From Verrucomicrobiota bacterium (GTDB taxonomy: Bacteria; Verrucomicrobiota; Verrucomicrobiia; Limisphaerales; JACDHS01): a stretch of DNA of 64,000 nucleotides. Positions 18,407 through 26,170 of the stretch are shown here, in pieces. The first letter of the stretch is position 1. Each line of letters begins with the position of its first letter. The stretch spans positions 1 to 64,000 of the forward strand of contig JACDHS010000005.1 in NCBI GenBank assembly GCA_013820875.1. The letters are read 5' to 3'. The notes beneath the pieces were generated by a model that was given only the letters and a program-made list of their open reading frames with translations, made no database searches and was not told where the DNA came from. The position numbers and the translations under genes were made by a program.

Positions 18407-19072
18407 TTATAACTTTCCTTTAGTGCTCGGCAATTGCCCCGCGATGCGCGGATCTCGTTGGCACGCAGCATCCACCGCCCGTGCAAACGACTTAAACAAA
18501 CACTCTACCACATGATGCGGCTCTTCTCCGTAAAGAAGTTCCAGGTGCAGATTGCAGCGCGCTTCATTTGCAAATCCCTGGAAAAACTCCCGAGCCAGCC
18601 CAAAGCGAAAGGCAGATGACATATCCTGCTGCTTCTCCAACTTGCTGATCTTATAGGAAAGCTGGTCTAAACCGCGCCATACCAGGTAAGGCCGTCCGCT
18701 GAAATCAATCACGCAACGCCCCAAAGTCTCATCCATCGGCACATAAGCCTCGCCCGTAAACGGGTTGCGCGGATCAAACCCGTTTCCATAACGGCGAATG
18801 CCCTTCTTATCGCCCAATGCCTGGACAAACGCCTGCCCCAAAGCGATCCCGCAATCTTCCACCGTATGGTGCGCATCCACTTCCAAATCGCCATTGCAAC
18901 GGAGTTCAAGGTCCACCGTGGCGTGTTTCGCAAATAAGGTGAGCATATGGTCAAAAAACGGCACCCCAGTCTTGATCGAAGACTTCCCTGCCCCGTCTAT
19001 ATTCAATTTTAGTCGGATCTGCGTTTCTTTGGTGTCGCGCTTGATCTGGGCCTGACGTTTTTTCATCCGCAC
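18407..19072 (-). CDS. hisB: Imidazoleglycerol-phosphate dehydratase with an internal insertion
   Basis: HisB removes water from imidazole glycerol phosphate in histidine synthesis. The 221-residue protein has the Mn-binding histidine motifs 'VPFFDHMLTLFAKHA' (about 37-51), 'DAHHTVEDCGIALG' (about 66-79) and 'EPHHVVECLFKSFARA' (about 181-196). It ends with 'GQLPSTKGKL'. About 11 extra residues (NPFTG with flanks, about 97-109) sit between 'GIRRYG' and 'YVPMDE', where typical bacterial HisB is continuous. The extra loop may be lineage-specific. No other his gene is in the window. It starts at 19072 (MRMKK) and heads the sigma-factor operon. Confidence 0.95.
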   Translation of the reverse strand: MRMKKRQAQIKRDTKETQIRLKLNIDGAGKSSIKTGVPFFDHMLTLFAKHATVDLELRCNGDLEVDAHHTVEDCGIALGQAFVQALGDKKGIRRYGNGFDPRNPFTGEAYVPMDETLGRCVIDFSGRPYLVWRGLDQLSYKISKLEKQQDMSSAFRFGLAREFFQGFANEARCNLHLELLYGEEPHHVVECLFKSFARAVDAACQRDPRIAGQLPSTKGKL

Positions 19073-19257
19073 GAATTAGAAAGCAGATTGGTCATGAAAA
19101 CAAATCCATTTACAGCGGCTTATCACCAGGAACTCCCACGAACATCAGGTGCGCAATGCAGATGCTTGTCATGCGACAGCGTGATTTGCCTTCAGAATAT
19201 GCAACGGCAAGGCCGAAAAAGGCAGATGAAAACCGCAAACGTCTCAGGCGTATTGAA

Positions 19258-19294
19258 AATGGGCGGAACGGGCTACCAACCCGTTCCATCCATT
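19258..19294. repeat. Inverted repeat in the hisB-marR divergent gap
   Basis: GGAACGGG (19265-19272) pairs with CCCGTTCC (19280-19287) around a 7-base loop, extended outward by AATGG and CCATT. It lies between two divergent genes, nearer marR. It may be an interspersed palindrome or a regulatory hairpin. Confidence 0.5.
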
Positions 19295-19319
19295 TCTCGA
19301 TTCGTTCTTTTATAATTAG

Positions 19320-19334
19320 TTGACATATGGACAA
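19320..19334 (+). promoter_or_regulatory. Possible marR promoter/operator
   Basis: TTGACA at 19320-19325 matches a -35 box exactly. The -10 candidate 17 bases further (TAGACA, 19343-19348) is weak. The stretch TTGACATATGGACAA has imperfect half-sites TTGAC and GACAA facing each other, the general form of MarR operators. It lies 22-36 bases before the marR start, so autoregulation is plausible. Confidence 0.3.
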
Positions 19335-19355
19335 TCTAGGAATAGACAGTTGTGT

Positions 19356-19826
19356 ATGAGCAAATCAAAAGCTTCTGCTGGACCACGATACCAGGCGCTC
19401 TTACAACTGCTGCGCACCTCGGAAGCTCTCTGGAATTCCAGCCGGATCTTTTTCTCAAAGTGGGATATCAGTCCAAGTCAGTTCAATGTTCTGAACGTTC
19501 TCGTTGAACAACCGGAGGGCCTGACGCAGATCGAACTTAGCAGGCTTCTTATTATGCATCGTTCAAATGTCACCGGCCTCGTGGATAGGTTGGAGGATCG
19601 GAAATTGATCCAACGTAAGGACAACCCAAACGATCGCCGCGCTTATCGTGTCGTCCTGACGCCGACCGGACGCAAACTGGTTGAGAAGATCCTCCCCGCT
19701 TATTACGAAGCGGCGGAACAAATCTGGGGCGACTTCCCGGTGAAGAAGACAAAAGAACTCGTGGAAGGGCTGGAGCGCCTCAGCGAGAATGTCGAAAAGT
19801 TCTCGGCAACTTTGGGGGAAAAATGA
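19356..19826 (+). CDS. MarR family transcriptional regulator
   Basis: A 156-residue winged-helix regulator. The ATG at 19356 starts the conserved part; the frame is open from 19320. The DNA-binding region is at about 45-100: 'SQFNVLNVLVEQPEGLTQIE' (helix), then 'MHRSNVTGLVDRLEDRKLIQ' (recognition helix and turn), then the wing 'RKDNPNDRRAYRVVLTPTG'. MarR proteins usually repress neighbouring genes and are released by a small ligand. Its stop overlaps the start of the lplT-like gene (ATGA), so it is the first gene of a lipid-repair operon and probably controls it. The ligand is unknown. Confidence 0.93.
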   Translation: MSKSKASAGPRYQALLQLLRTSEALWNSSRIFFSKWDISPSQFNVLNVLVEQPEGLTQIELSRLLIMHRSNVTGLVDRLEDRKLIQRKDNPNDRRAYRVVLTPTGRKLVEKILPAYYEAAEQIWGDFPVKKTKELVEGLERLSENVEKFSATLGEK

Positions 19827-21049
19827 AGAGCGCACGCAACTACCCGCTTCTGCTCAGCAGCCAGTTTCTAAGCGCCTTTGCTGACAACGTGCTACTGGCC
19901 GTCATTCTCGGTCAACTCACGTTCATGCATCAGAGACATGACATCACAGACATTCAACTCCGCTCCTATAACGCGCTTTACACTTCCCTCTTTTTTGTTC
20001 CTTACATTCTCCTCGCGCCACTCGCCGGTTATCTGAACGACCGTTTCGCCAAGACCCGCTGGCTCCTGGGTGGCAATGCCATAAAGGCAACTGGCGTAAT
20101 CGTTGCAGCACTCAGCGTCTGGTGGGGCTATCAATGGCAGGCCCTTGGTTATTTGATTGTCGGAATTGGAGCCTGCATTTATTCGCCGGCCAAGTATGGA
20201 ATTTTACCGGAAATCCTGCCGAACGAACGTCTCGTCAAAGCAAACGGCACGGTGGAATTGCTCACGATCATGGCCATTCTCGCTGGACCTGTCACCGGGG
20301 CAATCATGGTGGATAAATACTCAGTCTTGAGTTGTTACGCCTTTCTCATGGGGATCTTTGCCGTCTCAATCTCTTTGAACCTGTTCATGACAGAGACTCC
20401 TCACAATCCTGCTATCCGCCTGAAGGCTAGCTACAAGGAGTTCGTTTTGAATTTCCAGGATCTCGCGCAATCGCCGCGACTTATTCGAATTCTCCTGGGC
20501 ACAGGTGTCTTCTGGATCGCCGGTGCGGTGTTGAAGATGAACTTTCAGCCCTGGGGCATCGGCTTTCTTGGATTCGAAACGAATCGGCAAATTGCGGAAC
20601 TCGGTTTATGGCTCGGGGTCGGCATCATTGGAGGAAGCCTTCTTGCCGGGCAACTGCATAAAGTGGGTGATGTGACCAAAACCCGCCTTTACGGTGCGCT
20701 CCTGGCCATTCTCGCCATGTTGTTGAGTCTCATCGCTAAACCCCTTTTCGCAGTGCCGATCCTCATTCTGATCGGCGCTAGTGCGGGTTTGTTTCTTATT
20801 CCGCTTAATGCTGCCCTCCAGGCCGAGAGTCATCCGGACAAACTGGGTAAAACCATTGCCGCACAAAACTTCGTGGATAACCTCGCGATGATCGGGGGCG
20901 GAGCGTTTGTCTTCCTCAGTATCCGTTGGGGGCTCGATGCCCAGGGCATTTTCGTCGGGCTCGGTATCATCGTCCTTCTCTGCATTGCAGCCCTTAAGAT
21001 TCCAAAACATCAACCCACACCGGCTTATGCTGAACCCGTTACCAAATAA
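19823..21049 (+). CDS. lplT: Lysophospholipid flippase (LplT-type MFS transporter)
   Basis: A 408-residue, roughly 12-segment major facilitator protein of the inner membrane. The N-terminus 'LLLSSQFLSAFADNVLLAVI' and 'IYSPAKYGILPEILPNERLV' (about 118-137) are typical of LplT, which carries lysophosphatidylethanolamine from the outer to the inner leaflet for reacylation. The following 'KANGTVELLTIMAILAGPV' and the late 'SAGLFLIPLNAALQ' fit the same family. Its ATG overlaps the marR stop by 4 bases, and lnt and an aas homologue follow. The Aas neighbour makes the assignment much stronger than the sequence alone would. Confidence 0.88.
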   Translation: MKSARNYPLLLSSQFLSAFADNVLLAVILGQLTFMHQRHDITDIQLRSYNALYTSLFFVPYILLAPLAGYLNDRFAKTRWLLGGNAIKATGVIVAALSVWWGYQWQALGYLIVGIGACIYSPAKYGILPEILPNERLVKANGTVELLTIMAILAGPVTGAIMVDKYSVLSCYAFLMGIFAVSISLNLFMTETPHNPAIRLKASYKEFVLNFQDLAQSPRLIRILLGTGVFWIAGAVLKMNFQPWGIGFLGFETNRQIAELGLWLGVGIIGGSLLAGQLHKVGDVTKTRLYGALLAILAMLLSLIAKPLFAVPILILIGASAGLFLIPLNAALQAESHPDKLGKTIAAQNFVDNLAMIGGGAFVFLSIRWGLDAQGIFVGLGIIVLLCIAALKIPKHQPTPAYAEPVTK

Positions 21050-22454
21050 ACAACTCACTGGAAAAGCGGCACTGCTCTGGGCATTGGGAGCGATTGCTTC
21101 CTTCCATCTGGCCTACAGCTTTCAACCGCTGAGTTTTGCGATCCTGTTGTTTCTGTTCTGCTTGTTCCAATTGCGACACCTGGACTGCGGCAGGAAAGCA
21201 TTTTATGGAGGGTTGGCCATTGGGTTCGCCATTTACGCTCCGCACCTGAGTTTCTTCTGGAGCCTGTTTGGCGCAGCAGCCATTGCGCTATGGCTTGTGC
21301 TGGCCTTCTGGCTGGCGATGTTTCTCCTGTTCGCTACACGCTGCACGAAACGGTTCGGTTCACTGCCTGCGGCTTTGCTGATTCCATTCCTGTGGATGGG
21401 GCTGGAGTATTTTCGAAGCGAACTTTATTACCTGCGCTTCTCCTGGATGAACGTTGGTTTCTCGTTCCAGGGACAGTTTATGTCGCTGGTTGGATTTCTG
21501 GGAGTGTATGGAATTGGATTGCTGCTTGCGGGAGTCGCTTCTCTCGCCACACAAATGCGCCTGAAAAGAGCGGTGCTCATGATAACAATCACCGGCATCG
21601 GAATCGCCATTCTCGAAAACACCTCAATTGAGCGCGGCACAACGACTGACAAGCACGCGACGGTGGCTGGCGTCCAACTCGAATTCCCCGAAGAAAATGC
21701 CGTCGTGATAGCGCTCAACCGACTCATAGCCGACAATCCAGCAGCAAAGCTTTTGATCCTGAGCGAATACACCTTTCAAGGGGTCGTTCCTCCTGTCATC
21801 AGAGCATGGTGCAAGAAAAATGAACGTTACCTGGTGGTTGGCGGCAAACAACCAGAGGGCGAAACCTACTTCAACACAGCCTTCGTGGTAGGTCCAACCG
21901 GCGAGATCGAATTCACTCAGGAAAAGAGTGTTCCAATCCAGTTCTTTGACGATGGCCTGCCAGCCCGTGAACAGAAATTATGGGACTCACCCTGGGGCAA
22001 GATCGGCATTTGCGTCTGTTACGATCTCAGCTACCGCCGTGTCGTGGACAACCTGGTTCGCCAGGGAGCGCAGGCGATTATTGTTCCGACGATGGACATT
22101 GTGGAATGGGGCGAGCGACAACATCAACTGCATGCACGCGTTGCCCCAATGCGGGCTGCAGAATTTGGCATCCCGCTCTATCGGGTTTGTAGTTCCGGTA
22201 TTTCACAATTCATCGCTCCAAATGGATCGGTGTTGGCTTCAGCGCCATTCCCGGGTGAAGAAGCGAGTTTAACCGGGACTATCGACCTCGATAAACCTGG
22301 TCGTCTTCCGCTGGATTACTGGCTGGCACCGTTCTCAGTGCTGATCACGCTTGTGACGATTCCGGCGCTTTTTATCGCACGTCTCAGAAGCCGGAAAACG
22401 GAACGCGCAATTGCATCGCCATCAAAACAGAATCCAACCCTCACCTCGAAATGA
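21027..22454 (+). CDS. lnt: Apolipoprotein N-acyltransferase
   Basis: Lnt moves an acyl chain from a phospholipid to the N-terminal diacylglyceryl-cysteine of lipoproteins, leaving a lysophospholipid. The 475-residue product has six or so N-terminal membrane helices (about 12-200) and a periplasmic nitrilase domain. The catalytic Glu lies in 'LLILSEYTFQG' (about 241-251), the Lys in 'TQEKSVPIQFFDDG' (about 297-310) and the Cys in 'GICVCYDLSYRR' (about 327-338). The open frame extends upstream inside lplT, but the ATG at 21027 (MLNPLP) is preferred because the first membrane helix follows. It overlaps the end of lplT by 23 bases. It lies between lplT and aas, the two genes that recycle its by-product. 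Confidence 0.94.
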   Translation: MLNPLPNKQLTGKAALLWALGAIASFHLAYSFQPLSFAILLFLFCLFQLRHLDCGRKAFYGGLAIGFAIYAPHLSFFWSLFGAAAIALWLVLAFWLAMFLLFATRCTKRFGSLPAALLIPFLWMGLEYFRSELYYLRFSWMNVGFSFQGQFMSLVGFLGVYGIGLLLAGVASLATQMRLKRAVLMITITGIGIAILENTSIERGTTTDKHATVAGVQLEFPEENAVVIALNRLIADNPAAKLLILSEYTFQGVVPPVIRAWCKKNERYLVVGGKQPEGETYFNTAFVVGPTGEIEFTQEKSVPIQFFDDGLPAREQKLWDSPWGKIGICVCYDLSYRRVVDNLVRQGAQAIIVPTMDIVEWGERQHQLHARVAPMRAAEFGIPLYRVCSSGISQFIAPNGSVLASAPFPGEEASLTGTIDLDKPGRLPLDYWLAPFSVLITLVTIPALFIARLRSRKTERAIASPSKQNPTLTSK

Positions 22455-22582
22455 GCGCCACACCCCTTTTCCGACTCAGCGCCGCATCCGAAGAGGATCG
22501 GCATGCGAGCAACGCGGTAAAGGACCGCAGCAACCAACCAAAGAATTTTTAAAATCATTCGCGAAATCTTGAATTCCAGCCT

Positions 22583-24718
22583 ATGAAAAACATTTTACGT
22601 TTCATCCTGCGCCTGCTGTTTCGGCTCCGCGCCTACAATACGGAATCACTCAACACACCCGGCCCGGTGCTGCTGCTGCCTAATCATGTTTCTTGGTTCG
22701 ATTGGTTGTTTCTCGCAGTCTATCTGGAGGATGATTGGAAATTCGTCACTTCCAGCACGACAGCCCAGACAAGTTGGGTTCACAGGAGAGTGATGATCAA
22801 CCGCTACACCTTCCCCGTGGAAACCGAATCACCGTATGCGGTCAAACACATGGCGGAGTTTCTGCAAAAGGGTGGTCGCATGGTGTTGTTTCCCGAAGGT
22901 CGCCTTTCACAAACCGGCTCGTTGATGAAGCTGTTCGATGGCACAGGATTTCTTCTTTTCAAAACGCGAGCAAAGGTCATTACCTGCTATCTCCGCGGGG
23001 CGAACCGCCTTTGGCTCACACCGCACACCGGTTGGAAACGCTTCTTTTCACCCGTCACCGTTCACTTCAGCGATGTCATCGTTCCACCCCATCCGGTAAA
23101 CGTGAGCACGACTGTAGCCCGCGGCAAACTGACCCGTTGGTTGCGTGACGTCATGATCGGTCAACAGTTCGATACGGAGATGAAGTTTGGTCCAAATAAT
23201 CTTTACAGCGCGATTGCGACCACTGCCGCAGAGCGCCCGAGTCATCAAGTCCTGGAAGATGTCACGCGTAAACCTTTGACGTACCAAAAGCTCCTGATTG
23301 GCGCGGATTTAATCGCGGGGAAATTACAATCGCTGTTGAAAAAAGAAACGGAACGAGTCGGCATCTTGCTTCCGAACGTAAACGCAACTCCGCTCGTCCT
23401 GCTCTCCCTCTGGCGTTTGGGCAAAGTGCCGGCCATTCTGAATTTCTCCACCGGCCCTGCCATCATGATCGCGTGCGCAGAATTGGCAGGTTTGAAGCAG
23501 ATCATCACGTCCCGCACCTTCATCGAACGCGGCAAATTAGATATATCGCCGTTTCAGAAATCCGGAATTGAAATCGTTTACCTGGATGATTTGCGTCCGC
23601 AGATTTCGCGAGGGGACAAGCTGAAGGCATTTGTTCAACACAAGTTTGGTTTGGCGTCACGCGAGCCATGGAAAACAGTAAACAGCGAAGCCACGGCGGT
23701 CATCCTCTTCACCAGCGGCTCGGAAGGTGTTCCGAAAGGGGTTGATCTCTCGCACCAAAACGTCCTTTCCAACATTCGGCAGATGCTCGCTATTACCGAT
23801 CTTCAAGACAACGATCGCGTGTTCAATGCGCTGCCGCTATTCCATAGCTTCGGCCTGACGGTCGGGACTCTGCTCTCATTGGTGCGCGGGATGTTTGTGT
23901 TCCTATATCCCTCTCCCCTGCACTTCCGCGTCGTGCCGACTGTCTATTACGACACCAATTGCACTGTCATGCTCGGGACAAACACTTTTCTCAATGGCTA
24001 CGCGCGCAAGGCGAACCCGTACGATTTTCGCACGCTACGTTACATGTTTACCGGCGCAGAAAAACTGCAGGAAGCCACCGCACACCTTTGGGCGCAAAAA
24101 TTTGGAGTACGCATCCTGGAAGGCTACGGCGCGACGGAATGCAGTCCCTGCGTAAGCTTGAACACACCTCTCGATCCGAAGGCCGGCACGGCAGGTCGTT
24201 TGATGCCAGGCATGGATTACAAACTGGAACCGGTCGAAGGGGTGGAGGCCGGCGGACGCCTCTTCGTGCGCGGCCCGAATATCATGAAGGGCTATTTGAA
24301 TGCCGATGCCAACGAACAGTTCAAGTCGCTTGGTGGATGGTATGATACCGGCGATATCGTCAGCGTGGATGAAGAAGGGTTCGTGCGAATCCTGGGGCGC
24401 ATGAAACGTTTCGCCAAAATCAGCGGTGAAATGGTGAGTTTAACCGCAGTCGAAGACGCGTTAGCCGGAGCATTTCCGCAGTATGGTTTGCGCTGCCAGG
24501 TCGCGGTCGTTTCACAACCGGATGCGGACAAAGGCGAGAAACTGATCGCTGTTTCGAATGAAGCAAAACTGACCATGGAAGAAATCCGTGCGGCGGTGAA
24601 AGCGAAGGGTTTGACTAATCTATGCGTCCCACGTGAGATCAAGGTGGTCCGCGACATTCCCAAGCTGGGCACCGGCAAAACGAATCATCGAGAACTGCAG
24701 AAAATGATTTCAGGTTGA
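22583..24718 (+). CDS. aas: Acyltransferase / acyl-ACP synthetase (Aas-type bifunctional enzyme)
   Basis: A 711-residue two-domain protein matching E. coli Aas, which reacylates lysophosphatidylethanolamine on the cytoplasmic face. The N-terminal PlsC-like acyltransferase (about 1-210) has 'NHVSWFD' (H-x4-D, about 34-40), 'FPEGRLSQTGSL' (about 103) and hydrophobic helices. The C-terminal AMP-forming ligase (about 215-711) has 'FTSGSEGVPKGVDLSHQN' (about 375), 'EGYGATECSP' (about 514), 'GWYDTGDI' (about 584) and 'KLGTGKTNHREL' with the adenylation lysine (about 695). It follows lnt after 128 bases that hold no gene. The next gene starts 1 base after its stop. Confidence 0.93.
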   Translation: MKNILRFILRLLFRLRAYNTESLNTPGPVLLLPNHVSWFDWLFLAVYLEDDWKFVTSSTTAQTSWVHRRVMINRYTFPVETESPYAVKHMAEFLQKGGRMVLFPEGRLSQTGSLMKLFDGTGFLLFKTRAKVITCYLRGANRLWLTPHTGWKRFFSPVTVHFSDVIVPPHPVNVSTTVARGKLTRWLRDVMIGQQFDTEMKFGPNNLYSAIATTAAERPSHQVLEDVTRKPLTYQKLLIGADLIAGKLQSLLKKETERVGILLPNVNATPLVLLSLWRLGKVPAILNFSTGPAIMIACAELAGLKQIITSRTFIERGKLDISPFQKSGIEIVYLDDLRPQISRGDKLKAFVQHKFGLASREPWKTVNSEATAVILFTSGSEGVPKGVDLSHQNVLSNIRQMLAITDLQDNDRVFNALPLFHSFGLTVGTLLSLVRGMFVFLYPSPLHFRVVPTVYYDTNCTVMLGTNTFLNGYARKANPYDFRTLRYMFTGAEKLQEATAHLWAQKFGVRILEGYGATECSPCVSLNTPLDPKAGTAGRLMPGMDYKLEPVEGVEAGGRLFVRGPNIMKGYLNADANEQFKSLGGWYDTGDIVSVDEEGFVRILGRMKRFAKISGEMVSLTAVEDALAGAFPQYGLRCQVAVVSQPDADKGEKLIAVSNEAKLTMEEIRAAVKAKGLTNLCVPREIKVVRDIPKLGTGKTNHRELQKMISG

Positions 24719-24719
24719 T

Positions 24720-25565
24720 ATGCGTTTCGCCCTATTGGCTCTCTCACTCCTCAGCACGATGCCTGCAATGTCCAGCGAAGAACAAATTGAGTCCCTCCAG
24801 ATACGCATTCACGGCGATGCCTCGAAGCCCACTCTCATTTACTTACCGGGCCTGCATGGCGACTGGACGCTGGTCAGCAGTTTTCGCCATGAGATCAGCG
24901 AACACGTTCGCTTTGTCGAATTCACTTATCCACGCACGTTGACATGGTCGCTCGAAGAATATGCCGATGCAGTGGAATCCGCACTGCTGGCAAACGGCAT
25001 TACAGAAGGTTGGTTGTTGGCGGAGTCGTTTGGTTCACAGGTCGCCTGGTCACTCGCGAGAAACGCCAATGCTGGTGAGCACTTTAAAATCACAGGAATC
25101 ATTCTCGCGGGTGGGTTTGTGAAACATCCGAACGCCCCAGGGATTTTTGTTGTTAAACAGATCCTCCAAAAACTGCCGAATGCCGCATTCCGGAACTGCC
25201 TCAGGATATATGCGAAGTATGCCACAGTGCGCCACCGTCAGGCCCCTGAAACACTTGCCATCATCTCTGAAACCGTTGCGCGTCGCACAGAGTTGGACCG
25301 ACAAGCCATGACGCACCGTCTAAATCTTCTGGCGAAAAGCGAACTCCAATCCATCGCCTGCAAAACGGACCTGCCTGTTTTTGCCTTGTCCGGCTTTTGG
25401 GATCCCATCGTCCCACGCGTGCTCACCCAGCATTGGTTGAAGAAGAACTGCCCGGGGTTTCGAGATGCGAAGGTGATTTTCCGCGCCGATCACAATGTCC
25501 TCGGCACGGCTCCCGTTAAAGCCGTGGAAGCCATCTTAGATTGGATAATCACACCCGACACTTAA
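24720..25565 (+). CDS. Exported alpha/beta hydrolase
   Basis: A 281-residue alpha/beta-hydrolase-fold protein with a hydrophobic N-terminus (FALLALSLLSTMPAM) that is probably a signal peptide, so it may act in the periplasm. 'LIYLPGLHGDWTLVSSF' is the oxyanion-hole region. 'GWLLAESFGSQVAWSLA' (about 98-114) holds the nucleophile Ser in A-E-S-F-G. 'LSGFWDPIVPR' carries the acid, and 'RADHNVLGTAP' the catalytic His. The start codon lies one base after the aas stop, so it is the last gene of the marR-lplT-lnt-aas operon. A phospholipase or lysophospholipase role would suit the neighbours but is inferred only from position. An inverted-repeat element just after the stop probably ends the transcript. 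Confidence 0.8.
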   Translation: MRFALLALSLLSTMPAMSSEEQIESLQIRIHGDASKPTLIYLPGLHGDWTLVSSFRHEISEHVRFVEFTYPRTLTWSLEEYADAVESALLANGITEGWLLAESFGSQVAWSLARNANAGEHFKITGIILAGGFVKHPNAPGIFVVKQILQKLPNAAFRNCLRIYAKYATVRHRQAPETLAIISETVARRTELDRQAMTHRLNLLAKSELQSIACKTDLPVFALSGFWDPIVPRVLTQHWLKKNCPGFRDAKVIFRADHNVLGTAPVKAVEAILDWIITPDT

Positions 25566-25569
25566 GTGC

Positions 25570-25720
25570 GCATCTTGACACTGCCCCCAAACCGGAGCGC
25601 GAGTCTATGACTCGCAGCAACATCCGGAGGCCACCAGCTTTAATACAATGGTAACCATTCGATTCACGAACATTGCTGCGGGTCACAGACCCGCGCTCCG
25701 TGGGGGCAGTGTCAAGATGC
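25570..25720. repeat. Long-armed hairpin element after the lipid operon
   Basis: GCATCTTGACACTGCCCCC (25570-25588) is the perfect reverse complement of 25702-25720. Inside it, cggagcgcgagtctatgact (from 25593) pairs imperfectly with the sequence ending 25700 (cacagacccgcgctccg). The arms are therefore nearly 50 bases long around a central segment of about 50. The inner arms contain the same ggagcgcg/cgcgctcc ends as family A, but the centre differs. It is likely a mobile palindromic or MITE-like element and may also act as a terminator. Confidence 0.8.
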
Positions 25721-25788
25721 ACCCGACACTTGGTCCGCTTCCAAATCCAACTTTACAACTGTGACAACCGGTGCAACGCTCCTTTCGC

Positions 25789-26166
25789 ATGATGAAAAAC
25801 TTTCTGGCATTGCTGTTCGTCTCCGTCGGATTAGTGGGTTGCACCACCGGGAAGATCACGAATCTTACCCCGACGAAGATGGAACGAAACAGTTCGGGAC
25901 TCTATCCAGTCGAAATGGCGTGGCAAAGCCGCGAGCAAGCCCTCCGCCCGGAGAGCTTACAACCACAAGTCATGATTGGGACGGAATCCTACCCAATGCA
26001 GCGCACACCGCTGGTAAAGAATCGTTTCGAAACATTGATCCCAGTGCCTGCCAACGAAGACATCGTTCATTACCGTTTCAAAGTGGATTACGAGTATAAC
26101 GCCATTCCCGTTCCTAGAAAAAACAGCGTGATGTCCCCGGAATACAAACTGCAGATCGGCAAATGA
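25789..26166 (+). CDS. Small lipoprotein of unknown function
   Basis: The 125-residue product begins with MMKNFLALLFVSVGLVGC, a clear lipoprotein signal with lipobox L-V-G-C at about 15-18, so it is probably attached to the inner or outer membrane. The mature part is beta-like: 'YPVEMAWQSREQALRPE', 'FETLIPVPANEDIVHYRFK', 'DYEYNAIPVP'. I do not recognise its family. A GTG at 25771 would add six residues, but the ATG at 25789 gives the proper signal. It converges with the iron alcohol dehydrogenase gene, and the stops are 5 bases apart. Confidence 0.75.
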   Translation: MMKNFLALLFVSVGLVGCTTGKITNLTPTKMERNSSGLYPVEMAWQSREQALRPESLQPQVMIGTESYPMQRTPLVKNRFETLIPVPANEDIVHYRFKVDYEYNAIPVPRKNSVMSPEYKLQIGK

Positions 26167-26170
26167 TCAT

